A stretch of DNA of 64,000 nt, from positions 186,001 to 250,000 of the forward strand of contig NZ_FOCT01000004.1 of the NCBI RefSeq assembly GCF_900110185.1, in the 5' to 3' direction. Both the position numbers and the translations under genes were made by a program. Position 1 is the stretch's first letter, and each line of letters begins with the position of its first letter. The notes under the pieces are model-generated. The model did not search any database and was not told the origin of the DNA. It worked only from the letters and a program-made list of their open reading frames with translations. This DNA is from Nitrosospira multiformis (GTDB taxonomy: Bacteria > Pseudomonadota > Gammaproteobacteria > Burkholderiales > Nitrosomonadaceae). Shown here piece after piece: positions 37,576 through 47,831 of the stretch.

Positions 37576-37638
37576 CACCCCGTCAGAAGTGACGGGGCAG
37601 GTTCGACAGGCTTTTACTTTCTTGTTCCTTGCTGCAGT

Positions 37639-38511
37639 TCAAATTTCTTCCTCATCCTCCGTATCCTTCGGGGGATTCCCGTCATACACCAGATTTTGAC
37701 GTCTCTGGAGATAGGCATCCCGGATAAACTCATATTTGTCGAGGGAAGCTTCTTCCAGAGTTTTTTCGGATTTGAGCAGTTCGGCGCGGGCATCTGTAAC
37801 CTTGGTGGAGCCCACTATCGGACCTATAAAGGGTGCCACGAAAAAGCTGCCCACAAATATAGGGTCGGTCACGGTGTCAATGACGCGTCCGCCCGCATCC
37901 CGGGTGGAGCTGGGTCCGAGGAAGGGCAACACGACATACGGTCCGCTTGCGACCCCATAATGACCCAGAGTCTGCCCGAAATCCTCATTATGCTTTTCCA
38001 GACCAATGCCGCTTGCCAGATCCACGATTCCGGCGAGACCAAGCGTGCTGTTCACTACGAACCGGGTGCTGCTGGTGAGCGCGTTACTGAATTTGAGCTG
38101 CAAAAGATTATTCAGCGTGATCGGTATGTCGCCGAGATTGGCAAAAACATTTCCTACTGCCGTTTCAAGGGGGTCCGGCATTATCCATCTGTATCCCCTT
38201 GCAACCGGCCTCATGACGTAGTCATCAACTGATTCATTGAATGAAAATATCTTGCGATTGACGGGTTCCCATGGGTCTTTTTTACTGTAGGCCGGGTAAG
38301 TGGCAGGCGGAGCCGCATTTTTGAATACAGGTCCCTCAATCGCTTCTGTTTGCGTGTTGTCATCAACAGAAGCGGTTTTGGCGGTCGAAGCGTTCTTCTC
38401 TGCGGGAGCGCTTCCATCAGCCGCAGTGTCCTTGGCCATGGCCCCACCGTTAAGGAGAGCTCCAAGAAGTAACGGCAATAATAGAGGAGAAGGTTTGACA
38501 GAGCGTGCCAT
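37639..38511 (-). CDS. mlaA: MlaA/VacJ family outer-membrane lipid-asymmetry protein
   Basis: Removes misplaced phospholipids from the outer leaflet of the outer membrane and hands them to MlaC. 290 aa from ATG 38511; the frame extends 30 codons upstream (38601) but the signal peptide begins here (ARSVKPSPLLLPLLLGALLNGGAMA). Core: DPWEPVNRKIFSFNESVDDYVMRPVARGY, then NVFANLGDIPITLNNLLQ, FVVNSTLGLAGIVDLAS, DFGQTLGHYGVASGPYVVLPFLGPSS. The signal peptide lacks the lipobox Cys normal for this family. The other mla genes are not in the window. Confidence 0.92.
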   Translation of the reverse strand: MARSVKPSPLLLPLLLGALLNGGAMAKDTAADGSAPAEKNASTAKTASVDDNTQTEAIEGPVFKNAAPPATYPAYSKKDPWEPVNRKIFSFNESVDDYVMRPVARGYRWIMPDPLETAVGNVFANLGDIPITLNNLLQLKFSNALTSSTRFVVNSTLGLAGIVDLASGIGLEKHNEDFGQTLGHYGVASGPYVVLPFLGPSSTRDAGGRVIDTVTDPIFVGSFFVAPFIGPIVGSTKVTDARAELLKSEKTLEEASLDKYEFIRDAYLQRRQNLVYDGNPPKDTEDEEEI

Positions 38512-38966
38512 AGTCAAGGTAAATCCTGAAGTTGACAGGGAATATTTTTTCGCCATTATATGGCTAATTTCAAGCAAGAAAACACTTTTTTTCTCGCTCA
38601 ATCCTGAGGCTTTTTCTGGTATGTTTGTCCTGCTTCATCTGCTTTACGACGCAATTTTCACGATCTTAACGTCCTCTCTCCTATCCCTCTTCCACAGGTG
38701 AGAGAGGGATATTGAGGTCCGGTAATCCCACCTTTTGCTGTCTATCCAGCAGTCTTTTGCACACGAAGATGGAAATGAAGAGCAATTTAGAGCTTCCTGC
38801 AAACATGGCCTTCGGTAATCCTTATGCAAGAACGGTAAACGTTGGCGAGTCTGAAATTATTCGATACTCGTACCGTGAGCTCCAGATCACTCTTTCTTCC
38901 CTGTGTGCGAGAGGAGCGGGAGGGGGAGAGAGTGATAACGCTACCAAAAGCGCGCTGTACGCTATT
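38512..38966. other. spacer between murJ and mlaA without a clear gene
   Basis: About 455 bp. It holds a short hairpin (TATCCCTCT at 38682-38690 with AGAGGGATA at 38703-38711) and purine/pyrimidine-rich blocks (GAGAGGAGCGGGAGGGGGAGAGAG near 38900) that look like decayed intergenic repeat. An 83-codon frame at 38769-39017 (+) runs into the murJ 3' end on the other strand and has no family. Confidence 0.4.
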
Positions 38967-40502
38967 CTATGCAGCGCGCCGCGAGAAATCCTTAAGGCGG
39001 AAACCGAGCAGCCATAAGGTGACAAAGTAGCTTGCCGCGCCGATTATGACGACTCCTGCCAACCGTACCCCTCGCACCATCGCCGTATCCGTCAACCACG
39101 AAACATCGCTGCCTGAAGCAAACCATAATATGGTTCCCATCATCGCCAGGGCTGCCGATATTTTTGTCATAAAAATGCCCCATCCCGGCTGAGGCTGATA
39201 AATCTGGTGACGCCGTAATTTGTAATAGAGCATGCCCGCATTGATACAGGCGCCTAATCCAATGGCAAGCGCCAGCCCGGCGTGCTGCAGCGGTATGATG
39301 AAGGCAAGATTCATTAACTGGGTCGCGACAAGCGTGATAAGGGCTATTTTTACCGGTGTCTTGATGTTCTGCCTTGCGTAGAAACCAGGGGCCAGCACTT
39401 TCACCAGAATCAGCCCCAGGAGACCCACGCTGTACGCGATGAGGGCATTGCGTGTCATCCAGACATCGTTGGTCGAGAATTCGCCGTGATGAAACAGTGT
39501 CGTGATAAGCGGTGTGGCAAGCAGCGCCAGCGCCAGCGCCGCGGGCAGCGTCAGCAGCATGGTCAGGCGCAAACCCCAGTCAAGCAGCCGGGAATATTCA
39601 TCCGTGCTGTTGTCGGCATAGTGTCGCGACAAAGACGGCAGCAGGACCGTCCCGAGTGCAACACCCAGCAGACCGGCGGGAAACTCCATTAGCCGATCCG
39701 CATAATAAAGCCAGGAAACGCTGCCTGTGACAAGAAAGGAAGCAAATATCGTGTTGATCAGCAGACTGATCTGGCCGATGGACATGCCGAAAACAGCCGG
39801 TCCCATTTGCTTGAGAACGCGCCAGGCGCCGTTGTCGCGGGATTTCAGGCGCGGGCGCGGCATCAATTTGAGGCGCATGAGGAACGGTACCTGGAAGGCA
39901 AGCTGGAGCACTCCCCCGATGAATACCGCCCACGCGAGCGCCAGCACTGGCGGGTCCATGAGTGGCGTAAGCCATAGCGAACAGCCGATAAACGACAGGT
40001 TGAGCAGGGCCGGAGTCAGCGCAGGCACCGAAAATCTGCTCCAGGTGTTGAGTATGCCGCCAGCCAGCGACACGAGCGAGATGAACAGGATGTAGGGAAA
40101 CGTGATCTGCAGCAGTTCCACCGTAAGCTCGAATTTCCCGGGACTTGCCGTGAATCCTGGCGCACTTACATAGATGACCAGCGGTGCGGCAATAACGCCT
40201 GCCAGCGTGACCGCAAATAGCGTGATGAACAGCAGTGTTGCGACATGACTTACCAGCTCGCGTGTATCTTCGGCTGTCCGGCGATTCTTGTATTCGGCAA
40301 GTATGGGCACGAATGCCTGCGAAAACGCGCCTTCGGCGAACAGCCGGCGCAACAGGTTGGGGATACGGAATGCCACAAAAAAAGCATCGGTTTCGACGCC
40401 TGCACCAAAAATGCGGGCAATGATGACATCCCGCGCGAATCCCAGAATGCGGGATATGAACGTCATCCCGCTGACGGTGACAAGGGCTTTGAGCAGATTC
40501 AT
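38967..40502 (-). CDS. murJ: lipid II flippase MurJ
   Basis: 511 aa, 14 membrane helices of the MOP superfamily; exports lipid II for peptidoglycan synthesis. N-terminus [44 protein letters not shown] with the conserved Arg residues facing the cavity, and [23 protein letters not shown]. Divergent from rpsT, the usual arrangement. The 3' end has no clear terminator. Confidence 0.96.
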   Translation of the reverse strand: MNLLKALVTVSGMTFISRILGFARDVIIARIFGAGVETDAFFVAFRIPNLLRRLFAEGAFSQAFVPILAEYKNRRTAEDTRELVSHVATLLFITLFAVTLAGVIAAPLVIYVSAPGFTASPGKFELTVELLQITFPYILFISLVSLAGGILNTWSRFSVPALTPALLNLSFIGCSLWLTPLMDPPVLALAWAVFIGGVLQLAFQVPFLMRLKLMPRPRLKSRDNGAWRVLKQMGPAVFGMSIGQISLLINTIFASFLVTGSVSWLYYADRLMEFPAGLLGVALGTVLLPSLSRHYADNSTDEYSRLLDWGLRLTMLLTLPAALALALLATPLITTLFHHGEFSTNDVWMTRNALIAYSVGLLGLILVKVLAPGFYARQNIKTPVKIALITLVATQLMNLAFIIPLQHAGLALAIGLGACINAGMLYYKLRRHQIYQPQPGWGIFMTKISAALAMMGTILWFASGSDVSWLTDTAMVRGVRLAGVVIIGAASYFVTLWLLGFRLKDFSRRAA

Positions 40503-40648
40503 GGATGCGTATGTTAACTGAATACTTGAGGTTTAGGGCCGCTTCACCATAAGTCGTTCTTCACTGTCGTTCTCCGACGGGTGCAAATCAGTACAAATGC
40601 TGCAATGGTTAGCAACAACAGATAGAACAGGTAGAGTTGTCAGTTTTC

Positions 40649-40677
40649 TTGCAATCAGGCGTAAACACCCGTATCAT
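40649..40677 (+). promoter_or_regulatory. sigma-70 promoter of rpsT
   Basis: TTGCAA (40649-40654), 17-nt spacer, TATCAT (40672-40677); start codon at 40716 gives a leader of ~32 nt with SD-like CGAGGAA. Confidence 0.6.
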
Positions 40678-40715
40678 TCAAAAATTTTCCGTAAAGGGTA
40701 ATCCGAGGAATTTTC

Positions 40716-40979
40716 ATGGCCAACAGCGCACAAGCAAGAAAACGTGCTAGACAGAATATCAGTCATCGTAACCGCAACATGAGTCTGCGCTCCGAGTTGC
40801 GCACAGCGATCAAGCATGTAAGAAAGGCGATCGGATCGGCCGACAAAAATACTGCCCAGGCCGCATATCAGGCGTCTGTCGGTACCATAGATTCGATTGC
40901 GGACAAGGGAATCATTCACAAGAACAAAGCAGCCCGTCATAAAAGCCGTCTCTCGGCAGCCATCAAGGCGATGGCCTGA
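40716..40979 (+). CDS. rpsT: 30S ribosomal protein S20
   Basis: 87 aa, Lys/Arg/Ala-rich helical protein binding 16S rRNA. Starts [14 protein letters not shown] and has [20 protein letters not shown] and the C-terminal [18 protein letters not shown], as expected. Single-gene unit with its own promoter and a strong terminator; divergent from murJ. Confidence 0.98.
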   Translation: MANSAQARKRARQNISHRNRNMSLRSELRTAIKHVRKAIGSADKNTAQAAYQASVGTIDSIADKGIIHKNKAARHKSRLSAAIKAMA

Positions 40980-40995
40980 TCGTTCAGATCTCAGC

Positions 40996-41027
40996 AAAAA
41001 AAGCCCGGGAATCACCCGGGCTTTTTT
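40996..41027 (+). terminator. rho-independent terminator of rpsT
   Basis: AAAAAAGCCCGGG, short loop AATCA, CCCGGGCTTTTTT, 16 bp after the rpsT stop; perfect stem with T tract. Confidence 0.95.
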
Positions 41028-41159
41028 GTTGGCGCTCCTTTGTCAATGGTTTGGCATAAACCCGATCCGTGACATGGATACGCAAAAGTCTCCGGCTTGA
41101 GCAGGAAAGGATCGGTTTCGGTTGGGTGGGGTTCGCATTGGCGTTGGCATTAACGGCGC

Positions 41160-41993
41160 TTACGTGGATTCCGCGGAATTATGTATCGGAAGCGAGGGTG
41201 CCTCTTCTGGTCCTTCGGTATCAGAAGCTTTCGCCCTCCGGTTCCCGGTCACCTCTGTCAGCGTCGATATCAGGTCCATCGGCACTGGAAAAATAACCGT
41301 ATTGGATTTATCGCCCGCAATTGTCGTGAGTGTCTGGAGATAGCGCAGTTGCATGGCACCGGCCTGCCGCGACAGCGTTTCTGCTGCCTGCATGAGTTGC
41401 TCGGATGCCTGCAGCTCACCCTCGGCGTGAATTACCTTGGCGCGGCGCTCGCGTTCCGCCTCCGCCTGCCGGGCGATAGCCCGTATCATGGACTCGTCAA
41501 TGTCTACATGCTTGATCTCGACATTCGAGACCTTGATGCCCCAGGCATCGGTTTGAATGTCCAGTACTTTCTGGATGTCCATGTTGAGTTTCTCGCGTTC
41601 CGCCAGCATTTCATCGAGTTCGTGCTTGCCCAGCACCGAGCGTAGGGTGGTTTGTGCGAACTGACTCGTGGCGGCAAGAAAGTTCTCCACCTGGATAATG
41701 GATTTCTGGGGGTCGACCACACGAAAATATACCACCGCACTGACTTTCACAGAAACGTTGTCGCGGGAAATGACGTCCTGGCTGGGTACATCCATCACCA
41801 CGGTACGCAGGTCAACTTTCACCATTTTCTGGATACCGGGAATGATGATGATCAGGCCGGGGCCTTTTACCTTGTAAAAGCGGCCGAGCAGGAACACGAC
41901 GCCGCGTTCATATTCACGCAAAATCCGGAATATCGAGAATAGCGCGAGGATAAGAATGAGGGCGAGCGTGCCGAATACCGAATTGGCGAGCAT
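41160..41993 (-). CDS. stomatin/prohibitin (SPFH) family membrane protein
   Basis: 277 aa from ATG 41993, which has AGGAGA 5 nt upstream; an ATG 10 codons earlier is less likely. One N-terminal helix ([15 protein letters not shown]), then the SPFH domain ([26 protein letters not shown] ... [27 protein letters not shown]), a Glu/Arg-rich coiled coil ([22 protein letters not shown]) and a variable tail. Forms large membrane rings; functionally paired with NfeD proteases. It is 13 bp downstream of nfeD, forming the common NfeD-stomatin operon. Slipin-2 subgroup by similarity. Confidence 0.94.
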   Translation of the reverse strand: MLANSVFGTLALILILALFSIFRILREYERGVVFLLGRFYKVKGPGLIIIIPGIQKMVKVDLRTVVMDVPSQDVISRDNVSVKVSAVVYFRVVDPQKSIIQVENFLAATSQFAQTTLRSVLGKHELDEMLAEREKLNMDIQKVLDIQTDAWGIKVSNVEIKHVDIDESMIRAIARQAEAERERRAKVIHAEGELQASEQLMQAAETLSRQAGAMQLRYLQTLTTIAGDKSNTVIFPVPMDLISTLTEVTGNRRAKASDTEGPEEAPSLPIHNSAEST

Positions 41994-42006
41994 AAATGTC
42001 TCCTGG

Positions 42007-43377
42007 TTATTTCTCTGCTGCAATCACGTGCAAGACGAGGCCGTCGATTCCTGTTACACGTACTTTCTGGCCCCGGGTCAGCGGTTGGGTGGAATGCACG
42101 GCCCATAACTCACCGCGAATACGGGCCATGCCGTCGCCGGAAGTATCTTCCAGCATTTCTCCCACTGCCCCGACCAGATGCTCCTGGCCGCTGACTACTG
42201 GCTTCCGGCGCGATTTGAGCGCCATTCCGATTACCGAAATCAGGAACAGTGCGCTGGCGAAGGCTACTCCGCCGACGATCTGCCAAGGGATACCGAAATC
42301 GGGCGCATCGCTGTCAATCAGCATCAGTGAACCAACGACGAAAGCAATAATTCCACCGATACCGAGAGCGCCGAAGCTGGGCAAAAACACTTCGGCCACC
42401 ATGAACCCGATACCGAGCAGGATCAAGGCAAGCCCAGCATAACTCACCGGCAGTAATTGGAATGCATACATGGCGATAAGCAGACAGATAGCGCCTGCGA
42501 CGCCGGGTAGCACAAAGCCGGGATTGGCAAACTCGAAGAACAACCCATAAATGCCGATAAGCATCAGGACATAGGCGACGCTTGGATTGGTGATGATGGC
42601 AAGCAGCCGCGTGCGCCAGTCGGGTTCCACGACTTCCACAGTGGTGGAGCTGGTATCAAGTGTGCGCTCCTGGCCCAATACGTTCACTTGTCTGCCATTG
42701 AGTTGCTTTAACAGGTCCGCGACGTCGGTAGCGACATAATCGATGACTTTGAGATTCAGCGCTTCAGCGGCCGACAGGCTGACTGCTTCGCGGACGGCTC
42801 TTTCCGCCCATTCCACATTACGCCCGCGCATCTGCGCCAAGCCGCGTATATATGCGGCGGCGTCATGGACTATTTTGCGGGCCATTTCGTCCTTTACGGG
42901 GAGTTTGTCCTCTTTCTCCGAATTTTGCTCGCGATTCTCGCCTGATTTCGGTTTGGCCTTGGGTTCAGGCTCTGATCCCGGCAGGCTGCCAATTTCTATT
43001 GGCGTTGCGGCGCCCAGGTTGGTGCCCGGCGCCATGGCGGCGATATGGCTGGCATACAGGATATAAGTGCCGGCACTGGCTGCCCGAGCCCCACTCGGTG
43101 CCACGAAAGTTGCCACTGGTACGGGCGACGCCAGGATACCGCGTATGATCTGGCGCATGGAAGTATCGAGGCCACCGGGCGTGTCCAACTGTAACACCGC
43201 AAGCAGCGCGTTTTCGTTCACTGCGCGTTCCAGGCCTCGCTGTATGAAATCGGCGCTGGCCGGAGCAATAGGACCATCGATTTTCAACACGACGACCGGG
43301 GCAGCCAGAACGACTGGCGGCAACAGAAGCGGTATCGCCAGGATACCGGCATAAAGAATCCGGATGAGCAGTTTCAT
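42007..43377 (-). CDS. nfeD: NfeD family membrane-bound ClpP-class serine protease
   Basis: 456 aa. Signal peptide (~1-25), periplasmic serine-protease domain with the catalytic Ser in [11 protein letters not shown] (~100) and the Lys in [12 protein letters not shown] (~168), four to five helices (~260-380: [41 protein letters not shown]), and a C-terminal OB-fold NfeD domain (~385-456: [23 protein letters not shown]). The archaeal homologue cuts its stomatin partner near the C-terminus. Acidic/basic low-complexity insert at ~132-160. Confidence 0.93.
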   Translation of the reverse strand: MKLLIRILYAGILAIPLLLPPVVLAAPVVVLKIDGPIAPASADFIQRGLERAVNENALLAVLQLDTPGGLDTSMRQIIRGILASPVPVATFVAPSGARAASAGTYILYASHIAAMAPGTNLGAATPIEIGSLPGSEPEPKAKPKSGENREQNSEKEDKLPVKDEMARKIVHDAAAYIRGLAQMRGRNVEWAERAVREAVSLSAAEALNLKVIDYVATDVADLLKQLNGRQVNVLGQERTLDTSSTTVEVVEPDWRTRLLAIITNPSVAYVLMLIGIYGLFFEFANPGFVLPGVAGAICLLIAMYAFQLLPVSYAGLALILLGIGFMVAEVFLPSFGALGIGGIIAFVVGSLMLIDSDAPDFGIPWQIVGGVAFASALFLISVIGMALKSRRKPVVSGQEHLVGAVGEMLEDTSGDGMARIRGELWAVHSTQPLTRGQKVRVTGIDGLVLHVIAAEK

Positions 43378-43492
43378 TTATTCAATATAGACCGTTTCAC
43401 CCGTTACAAATTCGCCAAAAAAGCTTGCAGATGCTTGCAATGCCCTTTGTTTTGGCGCATAAAGCGACTTCCATATTAAAAGCATTTATTTC

Positions 43493-45472
43493 ATGAAGAG
43501 ACCGGTAAGCAGAATTCTCGTTATCAATGATGAAAAATTGATACTCAAGGAGCTGATAAAGGGATTGAACGCCGCGGCCAAATCCCTTGAGAACCCTTTA
43601 GGCATCACATTTTCTGGGGTCACCACTGCGCGTGAGGCGCTTCAGGCCATTCAGGACGACGGCGACATTCAGTCCGTGCTGGTGGACGATACGCTCTACA
43701 CCCTGAAAAATGGCGAGAAGGGTTCCCGCATTCTGCAGATGACCGCGCTGAAACTGGTGCAGGAAATAACCCGTTTCCGTCCCGAGCTGGATATCTACAT
43801 CCTGATCGCCCAGGAAAAAGAGGATGAAGTGGTGGATGCGCTGTTTTCTGAAACCGTGGATGGTTATTTCTACCGGGAAGAGCGCGATTACCGGGGCATG
43901 TACCGGATTCTGAACGCGCAGCTTCAGGAAAAAGCGCGCACGCCTTTTTACGACCAGCTCAAAAATTATGTATTAATGGCAAAGGACGCCTGGCATACAC
44001 CCGGGCATTCTTCAGGCGATTCGTTGCGGGACAGTCCCTGGGCCAGTGATTTCTACCAGTTTATCGGTGAGCATATTTTTCGGGCAGACCTGTCGGTGTC
44101 GGTGCCCATGCTCGATTCGCTCATGGAACCTTCGGGCGTCATTGCCGAAGCGCAGAAGATTGCGGCAAAGGCGTTTGGCGCCCGCCGCACTTTTTTTGCC
44201 ACAAATGGCACTTCCACCGCCAACAAGGTGATATTCCAGACGTTGCTCGCCCCTGGCGAAAAGCTGTTGCTGGATCGGAACTGCCACAAGTCGGTTCATC
44301 ACGGGGTCGTCTTATCCGGCGCCCATCCGATCTATCTCGACTCCTCAGTAAACAAGAAATTCGGGGTTTATGGACCTGTGCCCAAGCAGACGCTGTTCAG
44401 GGCAATCGAAGAACACCCCGATGCCCAGGCGCTCATACTCACGAGTTGCACCTACGACGGTTTCCGCTATGACCTGCCTCCGATCGTTGAGGCCGCGCAT
44501 GCCAAAGGCATCAAGGTGATCATCGATGAAGCCTGGTACGGCTTCGCTCGATTTCATCCGGCTTTCCGCCCCACTGCCCTGGAAGCAGGCGCCGATTATG
44601 CTACTCAAAGTACGCACAAGGTGCTGTCGGCTTTTTCCCAGTCCAGCATGATTCATATCAATGATCCCGAATTCAACGAGCATCTGTTTCGGGAAAATTT
44701 CAATATGCATACTTCCACCAGCCCGCAGTACAGCATGATTGCAAGCCTCGACGTGGCGCGCAAACAGGTGGTGATGGAGGGATACAAGCTATTGTCACGC
44801 ACGCTGGAGCTGGCGAAGGAAGTACGCGAGCAAATCAATTCGACCGGCGTGTTTCGCGTACTGGAACTGACGGATCTGCTGCCTGACGAGGTGAAGAACG
44901 ACAATATCCAGCTCGATTCGACCAAGGTCACCGTCGATATTTCGCATTGTGGCTTTACGGTGGAAGATTTGGTCCGGGAACTGTTCGAGCGATATAACAT
45001 TCAGGTGGAAAAATCCACTTTCAATACGCTCACTCTGCTGCTGACCATCGGTACCACGCGCAGCAAGGTGTCGCGCCTTTACGATGCTCTCATGCGCATC
45101 GCACGCGAAGGCAGGGCGCCTCGCAGACTCTACCAGATCCCGGAGCTTCCGGGATTTACTGAATTGAAGTATCTGCCGCGGGATGCCTTTTACTGCGGCG
45201 GCGAGATCGTTCCGTTGCTCGACGAGCAGGAGCGGGTAAATGATAGCTTGAAAGGGAAGGTCTGCGCGGACCAGATCACGCCTTACCCGCCGGGTATTCC
45301 GGTGCTGGTGCCAGGCCAGACCATCACGTCCGGGGTGGTGCAATATCTAATCAGCATGCTACGATCCCAGAAACGGGTGGAAGTGCACGGGATCGTTTAT
45401 GACGGCTATCTGCCGTGTTTGAGGCTGTTGAGCGACGCCGAGGAAAAGAGCTTGAAAAAGCTTGCAAAATAG
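43493..45472 (+). CDS. Orn/Lys/Arg decarboxylase, class I (probable arginine or ornithine decarboxylase)
   Basis: 659 aa, PLP enzyme making a diamine or agmatine from a basic amino acid. N-terminal receiver-like wing domain (~8-145), PLP-binding aspartate-aminotransferase fold with DAWHTPGHSSGDS (~165), FFATNGTSTANKVI, IIDEAWYG and the PLP-lysine K376 in ATQSTHKVLSAFSQ, and the C-terminal domain (~530-659). The family includes AdiA, CadA, SpeC and SpeF; which substrate is used cannot be decided by eye. Placed directly before argD-argF-argG on the same strand, which suggests polyamine or arginine supply. Divergent from nfeD. Confidence 0.92.
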   Translation: MKRPVSRILVINDEKLILKELIKGLNAAAKSLENPLGITFSGVTTAREALQAIQDDGDIQSVLVDDTLYTLKNGEKGSRILQMTALKLVQEITRFRPELDIYILIAQEKEDEVVDALFSETVDGYFYREERDYRGMYRILNAQLQEKARTPFYDQLKNYVLMAKDAWHTPGHSSGDSLRDSPWASDFYQFIGEHIFRADLSVSVPMLDSLMEPSGVIAEAQKIAAKAFGARRTFFATNGTSTANKVIFQTLLAPGEKLLLDRNCHKSVHHGVVLSGAHPIYLDSSVNKKFGVYGPVPKQTLFRAIEEHPDAQALILTSCTYDGFRYDLPPIVEAAHAKGIKVIIDEAWYGFARFHPAFRPTALEAGADYATQSTHKVLSAFSQSSMIHINDPEFNEHLFRENFNMHTSTSPQYSMIASLDVARKQVVMEGYKLLSRTLELAKEVREQINSTGVFRVLELTDLLPDEVKNDNIQLDSTKVTVDISHCGFTVEDLVRELFERYNIQVEKSTFNTLTLLLTIGTTRSKVSRLYDALMRIAREGRAPRRLYQIPELPGFTELKYLPRDAFYCGGEIVPLLDEQERVNDSLKGKVCADQITPYPPGIPVLVPGQTITSGVVQYLISMLRSQKRVEVHGIVYDGYLPCLRLLSDAEEKSLKKLAK

Positions 45473-45523
45473 GTAAAACTAAAGGATTCCACAGAATAAA
45501 CCACAATAAATTCCACCACGTCG

Positions 45524-45545
45524 CACGGCGGCTCATGCCGCCGTG
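45524..45545 (+). terminator. GC-rich hairpin between decarboxylase gene and argD
   Basis: CACGGCGGC (45524-45532), TCAT loop, GCCGCCGTG (45537-45545): a perfect 9-bp stem 51 bp after the decarboxylase stop and 27 bp before the argD ATG. Few T residues follow, so it may be a weak terminator or attenuator in the argD leader. Confidence 0.45.
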
Positions 45546-45572
45546 TTGCATTCTGATCTGGCAAATTTACCT

Positions 45573-46745
45573 ATGTCGAATTTGATGAACACTTACCTGC
45601 GCCTGCCCGTTACATTTACAAAGGGGGAAGGGGTGTGGTTATGGGACGAGGAGGGCAAGCGCTATCTCGATGCGCTTGCCGGAGTAGCGGTATGCGGACT
45701 GGGGCATTGCCACCCGGCGCTGGCAAAGGCGCTTTGCGAACAGGCAAGCACCCTTATCCATACTTCCAATCTCTACCATATCAGGAAGCAGGAACAACTA
45801 GGAACGAGATTGACCGCCCTTTCGGGCATGGACAACGCATTTTTCTGCAATTCAGGGGCTGAGGCCAATGAGGCGGCGATCAAGCTCGCGAGGTTGTATG
45901 GGCATGGGAAGAATATCGATTTGCCGACTATTATCGTCATGGAAAAATCCTTCCACGGACGTACCATGGCGACCCTGACTGCAAGTGGCAACCGCAAGGT
46001 GCAGGCTGGCTTCGAGCCGCTCCTCACCGGTTTTGCACGGGTTCCCTATAATGATCTCGATGCAGTGGCGCAGGTTGCGGAACACAACAAGAACGTCGTC
46101 GCTATCCTGGTTGAACCTTACCAGGGGGAGGGGGGGGTCAATGTGCCGCAGGCAAATTATCTGCAAGGTCTTCGCCACCTCTGTAACCAGAACGGCTGGT
46201 TGCTGATGCTGGATGAAGTGCAGTGTGGAATTGGCCGCACCGGCAACTGGTTCGCTTTTCAATACAGCGGCATCACGCCGGATGTCGTCACGCTCGCCAA
46301 AGGCCTGGGATCGGGCGTGCCCATTGGCGCCTGCCTGGCGAAAGGTAGTGCGGCAAATGTCTTCAAGCCAGGCAATCATGCCTCCACTTTCGGTGGAAAC
46401 CCGCTCGCCTGCAGTGCTGCGCTCACCACGCTCGAAGTAATCGAGAAAGAAGACCTGCTGCGCAATGCAATGGAAGTGGGCGATTTCATGCGCAGTCTGT
46501 TCAAGGCGCAGTTGGCCGATTTGCCGGATGTAACTGAAATTCGCGGCCAGGGCCTGATGATAGGCATCGAGCTTTCGAAACCGTGCGGTGAACTGGTGAA
46601 GGAAGCTTTGAAAAAAGGTCTTCTCATCAATGTAACCTCCGACAAGGTAGTGCGTCTGCTACCGCCGCTCGTGATTCAACGCAGCGAGGCTGAGCAGGTA
46701 GTCAACACTTTATCTCCCATTGTGAAGGAATTTCTGGCAGCTTGA
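45573..46745 (+). CDS. argD: acetylornithine transaminase
   Basis: 390 aa from ATG 45573 (MSNLMNTYLRLPVTF, the family-typical start); an in-frame GTG at 45543 lies within the hairpin stem and is unlikely. Converts N-acetylglutamate semialdehyde to N-acetylornithine with glutamate as donor. Class-III aminotransferase marks: FCNSGAEANEAAIKLAR, SFHGRTMATLTASG, LLMLDEVQCGIGRTG, PLP-lysine in VVTLAKGLGSGVPIG. Followed by argF and argG. Confidence 0.95.
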   Translation: MSNLMNTYLRLPVTFTKGEGVWLWDEEGKRYLDALAGVAVCGLGHCHPALAKALCEQASTLIHTSNLYHIRKQEQLGTRLTALSGMDNAFFCNSGAEANEAAIKLARLYGHGKNIDLPTIIVMEKSFHGRTMATLTASGNRKVQAGFEPLLTGFARVPYNDLDAVAQVAEHNKNVVAILVEPYQGEGGVNVPQANYLQGLRHLCNQNGWLLMLDEVQCGIGRTGNWFAFQYSGITPDVVTLAKGLGSGVPIGACLAKGSAANVFKPGNHASTFGGNPLACSAALTTLEVIEKEDLLRNAMEVGDFMRSLFKAQLADLPDVTEIRGQGLMIGIELSKPCGELVKEALKKGLLINVTSDKVVRLLPPLVIQRSEAEQVVNTLSPIVKEFLAA

Positions 46746-46841
46746 GTTTTTTTGCGATCGTGAAAAGTGAACGGTTGAAGTCAGCTGGGCCCAAGTCTTC
46801 ACAATGGTCTTCGCAATAGACTCGCCCCTGACACCAAAAAT

Positions 46842-47765
46842 ATGCAAATCAAGCATTTCTTACAGTTCAATGATTTTTCCCGGGAGGAATTCGAGTATCT
46901 GTTCGAGCGCACGCGCTGGATCAAGCAGGAGTTCAAGCAGTACCGGCGCTACTGGCCGCTGGAAGACCGTACTCTGGCCATGATCTTCGACAAGCATTCA
47001 ACCCGTACCAGGCTTTCGTTTGAAGCGGGCATGCACCAGCTGGGCGGGGCGGCGATCTATCTTTCCACTCGTGATACCCAGTTGGGGCGCGGCGAGCCGG
47101 TCGAAGATGCGGCACGGGTGATTTCGCGGATGGTGGATATCGTCATGATCCGTACCCATGAGCATGATATCGTCAGGCGGTTTGCGGCGCATTCGCGTGT
47201 TCCGGTCATTAATGGACTGACCGATGAATATCACCCCTGCCAGATCATTGGGGATATTTTTACGTTCATCGAGCACCATGGCAGCATTACCGGCAAGACA
47301 GTGGCGTGGATAGGGGACTCCAACAACGTTTGCAATACGTGGCTCCAGGCAGCGGAAGTATTCGATTTCAACGTCCATGTCTCCACTCCGCGAGGCTACG
47401 AAGTGGAGCCGGAACGGGCCGGTCTTTACGGGACAAGCCACTATGAGGAATTCGCTGATCCACATGAGGCAGTAAAAGGCGCAGATCTCGTTACTACGGA
47501 CGTCTGGACCAGCATGGGATTCGAGGCCGAAACCGAGGAGCGAAAAAGGGATTTTGCGGATTTTCGGGTGGATGCGGAAATGATGTCGCACACCCGCAAG
47601 GATGCGTTGTTTATGCATTGCCTGCCTGCTCATCGCGGGGAGGAAGTGGCGGCGGAAGTGATAGACGGACCGCAATCGGTGGTATGGGACGAAGCGGAGA
47701 ACCGGCTGCATACGCAAAAGGCGCTGATTGAATACCTGTTGCTGGGAAGACTGGATAACGCCTGA
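46842..47765 (+). CDS. argF: ornithine carbamoyltransferase, anabolic
   Basis: 307 aa; joins ornithine and carbamoyl phosphate to citrulline. Carbamoyl-phosphate site S53-T-R-T-R57 (DKHSTRTRLSFE), DEYHPCQIIGD, and the ornithine site MHCLPAHRGEE near the C-terminus. 96 bp after argD, 66 bp before argG; likely one transcript. Confidence 0.96.
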   Translation: MQIKHFLQFNDFSREEFEYLFERTRWIKQEFKQYRRYWPLEDRTLAMIFDKHSTRTRLSFEAGMHQLGGAAIYLSTRDTQLGRGEPVEDAARVISRMVDIVMIRTHEHDIVRRFAAHSRVPVINGLTDEYHPCQIIGDIFTFIEHHGSITGKTVAWIGDSNNVCNTWLQAAEVFDFNVHVSTPRGYEVEPERAGLYGTSHYEEFADPHEAVKGADLVTTDVWTSMGFEAETEERKRDFADFRVDAEMMSHTRKDALFMHCLPAHRGEEVAAEVIDGPQSVVWDEAENRLHTQKALIEYLLLGRLDNA

Positions 47766-47831
47766 TAGAGCAGGATTTTCAATAGGGGTTATTCGGGAAG
47801 CCAAGCCGGCATTTTTATTAATGAGACAAGC

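Noticed and set aside
38769..39017. 82-aa plus-strand gene between mlaA and murJ
   Set aside because: Runs into the murJ coding region on the opposite strand, has no SD and contains low-complexity repeat-like sequence.
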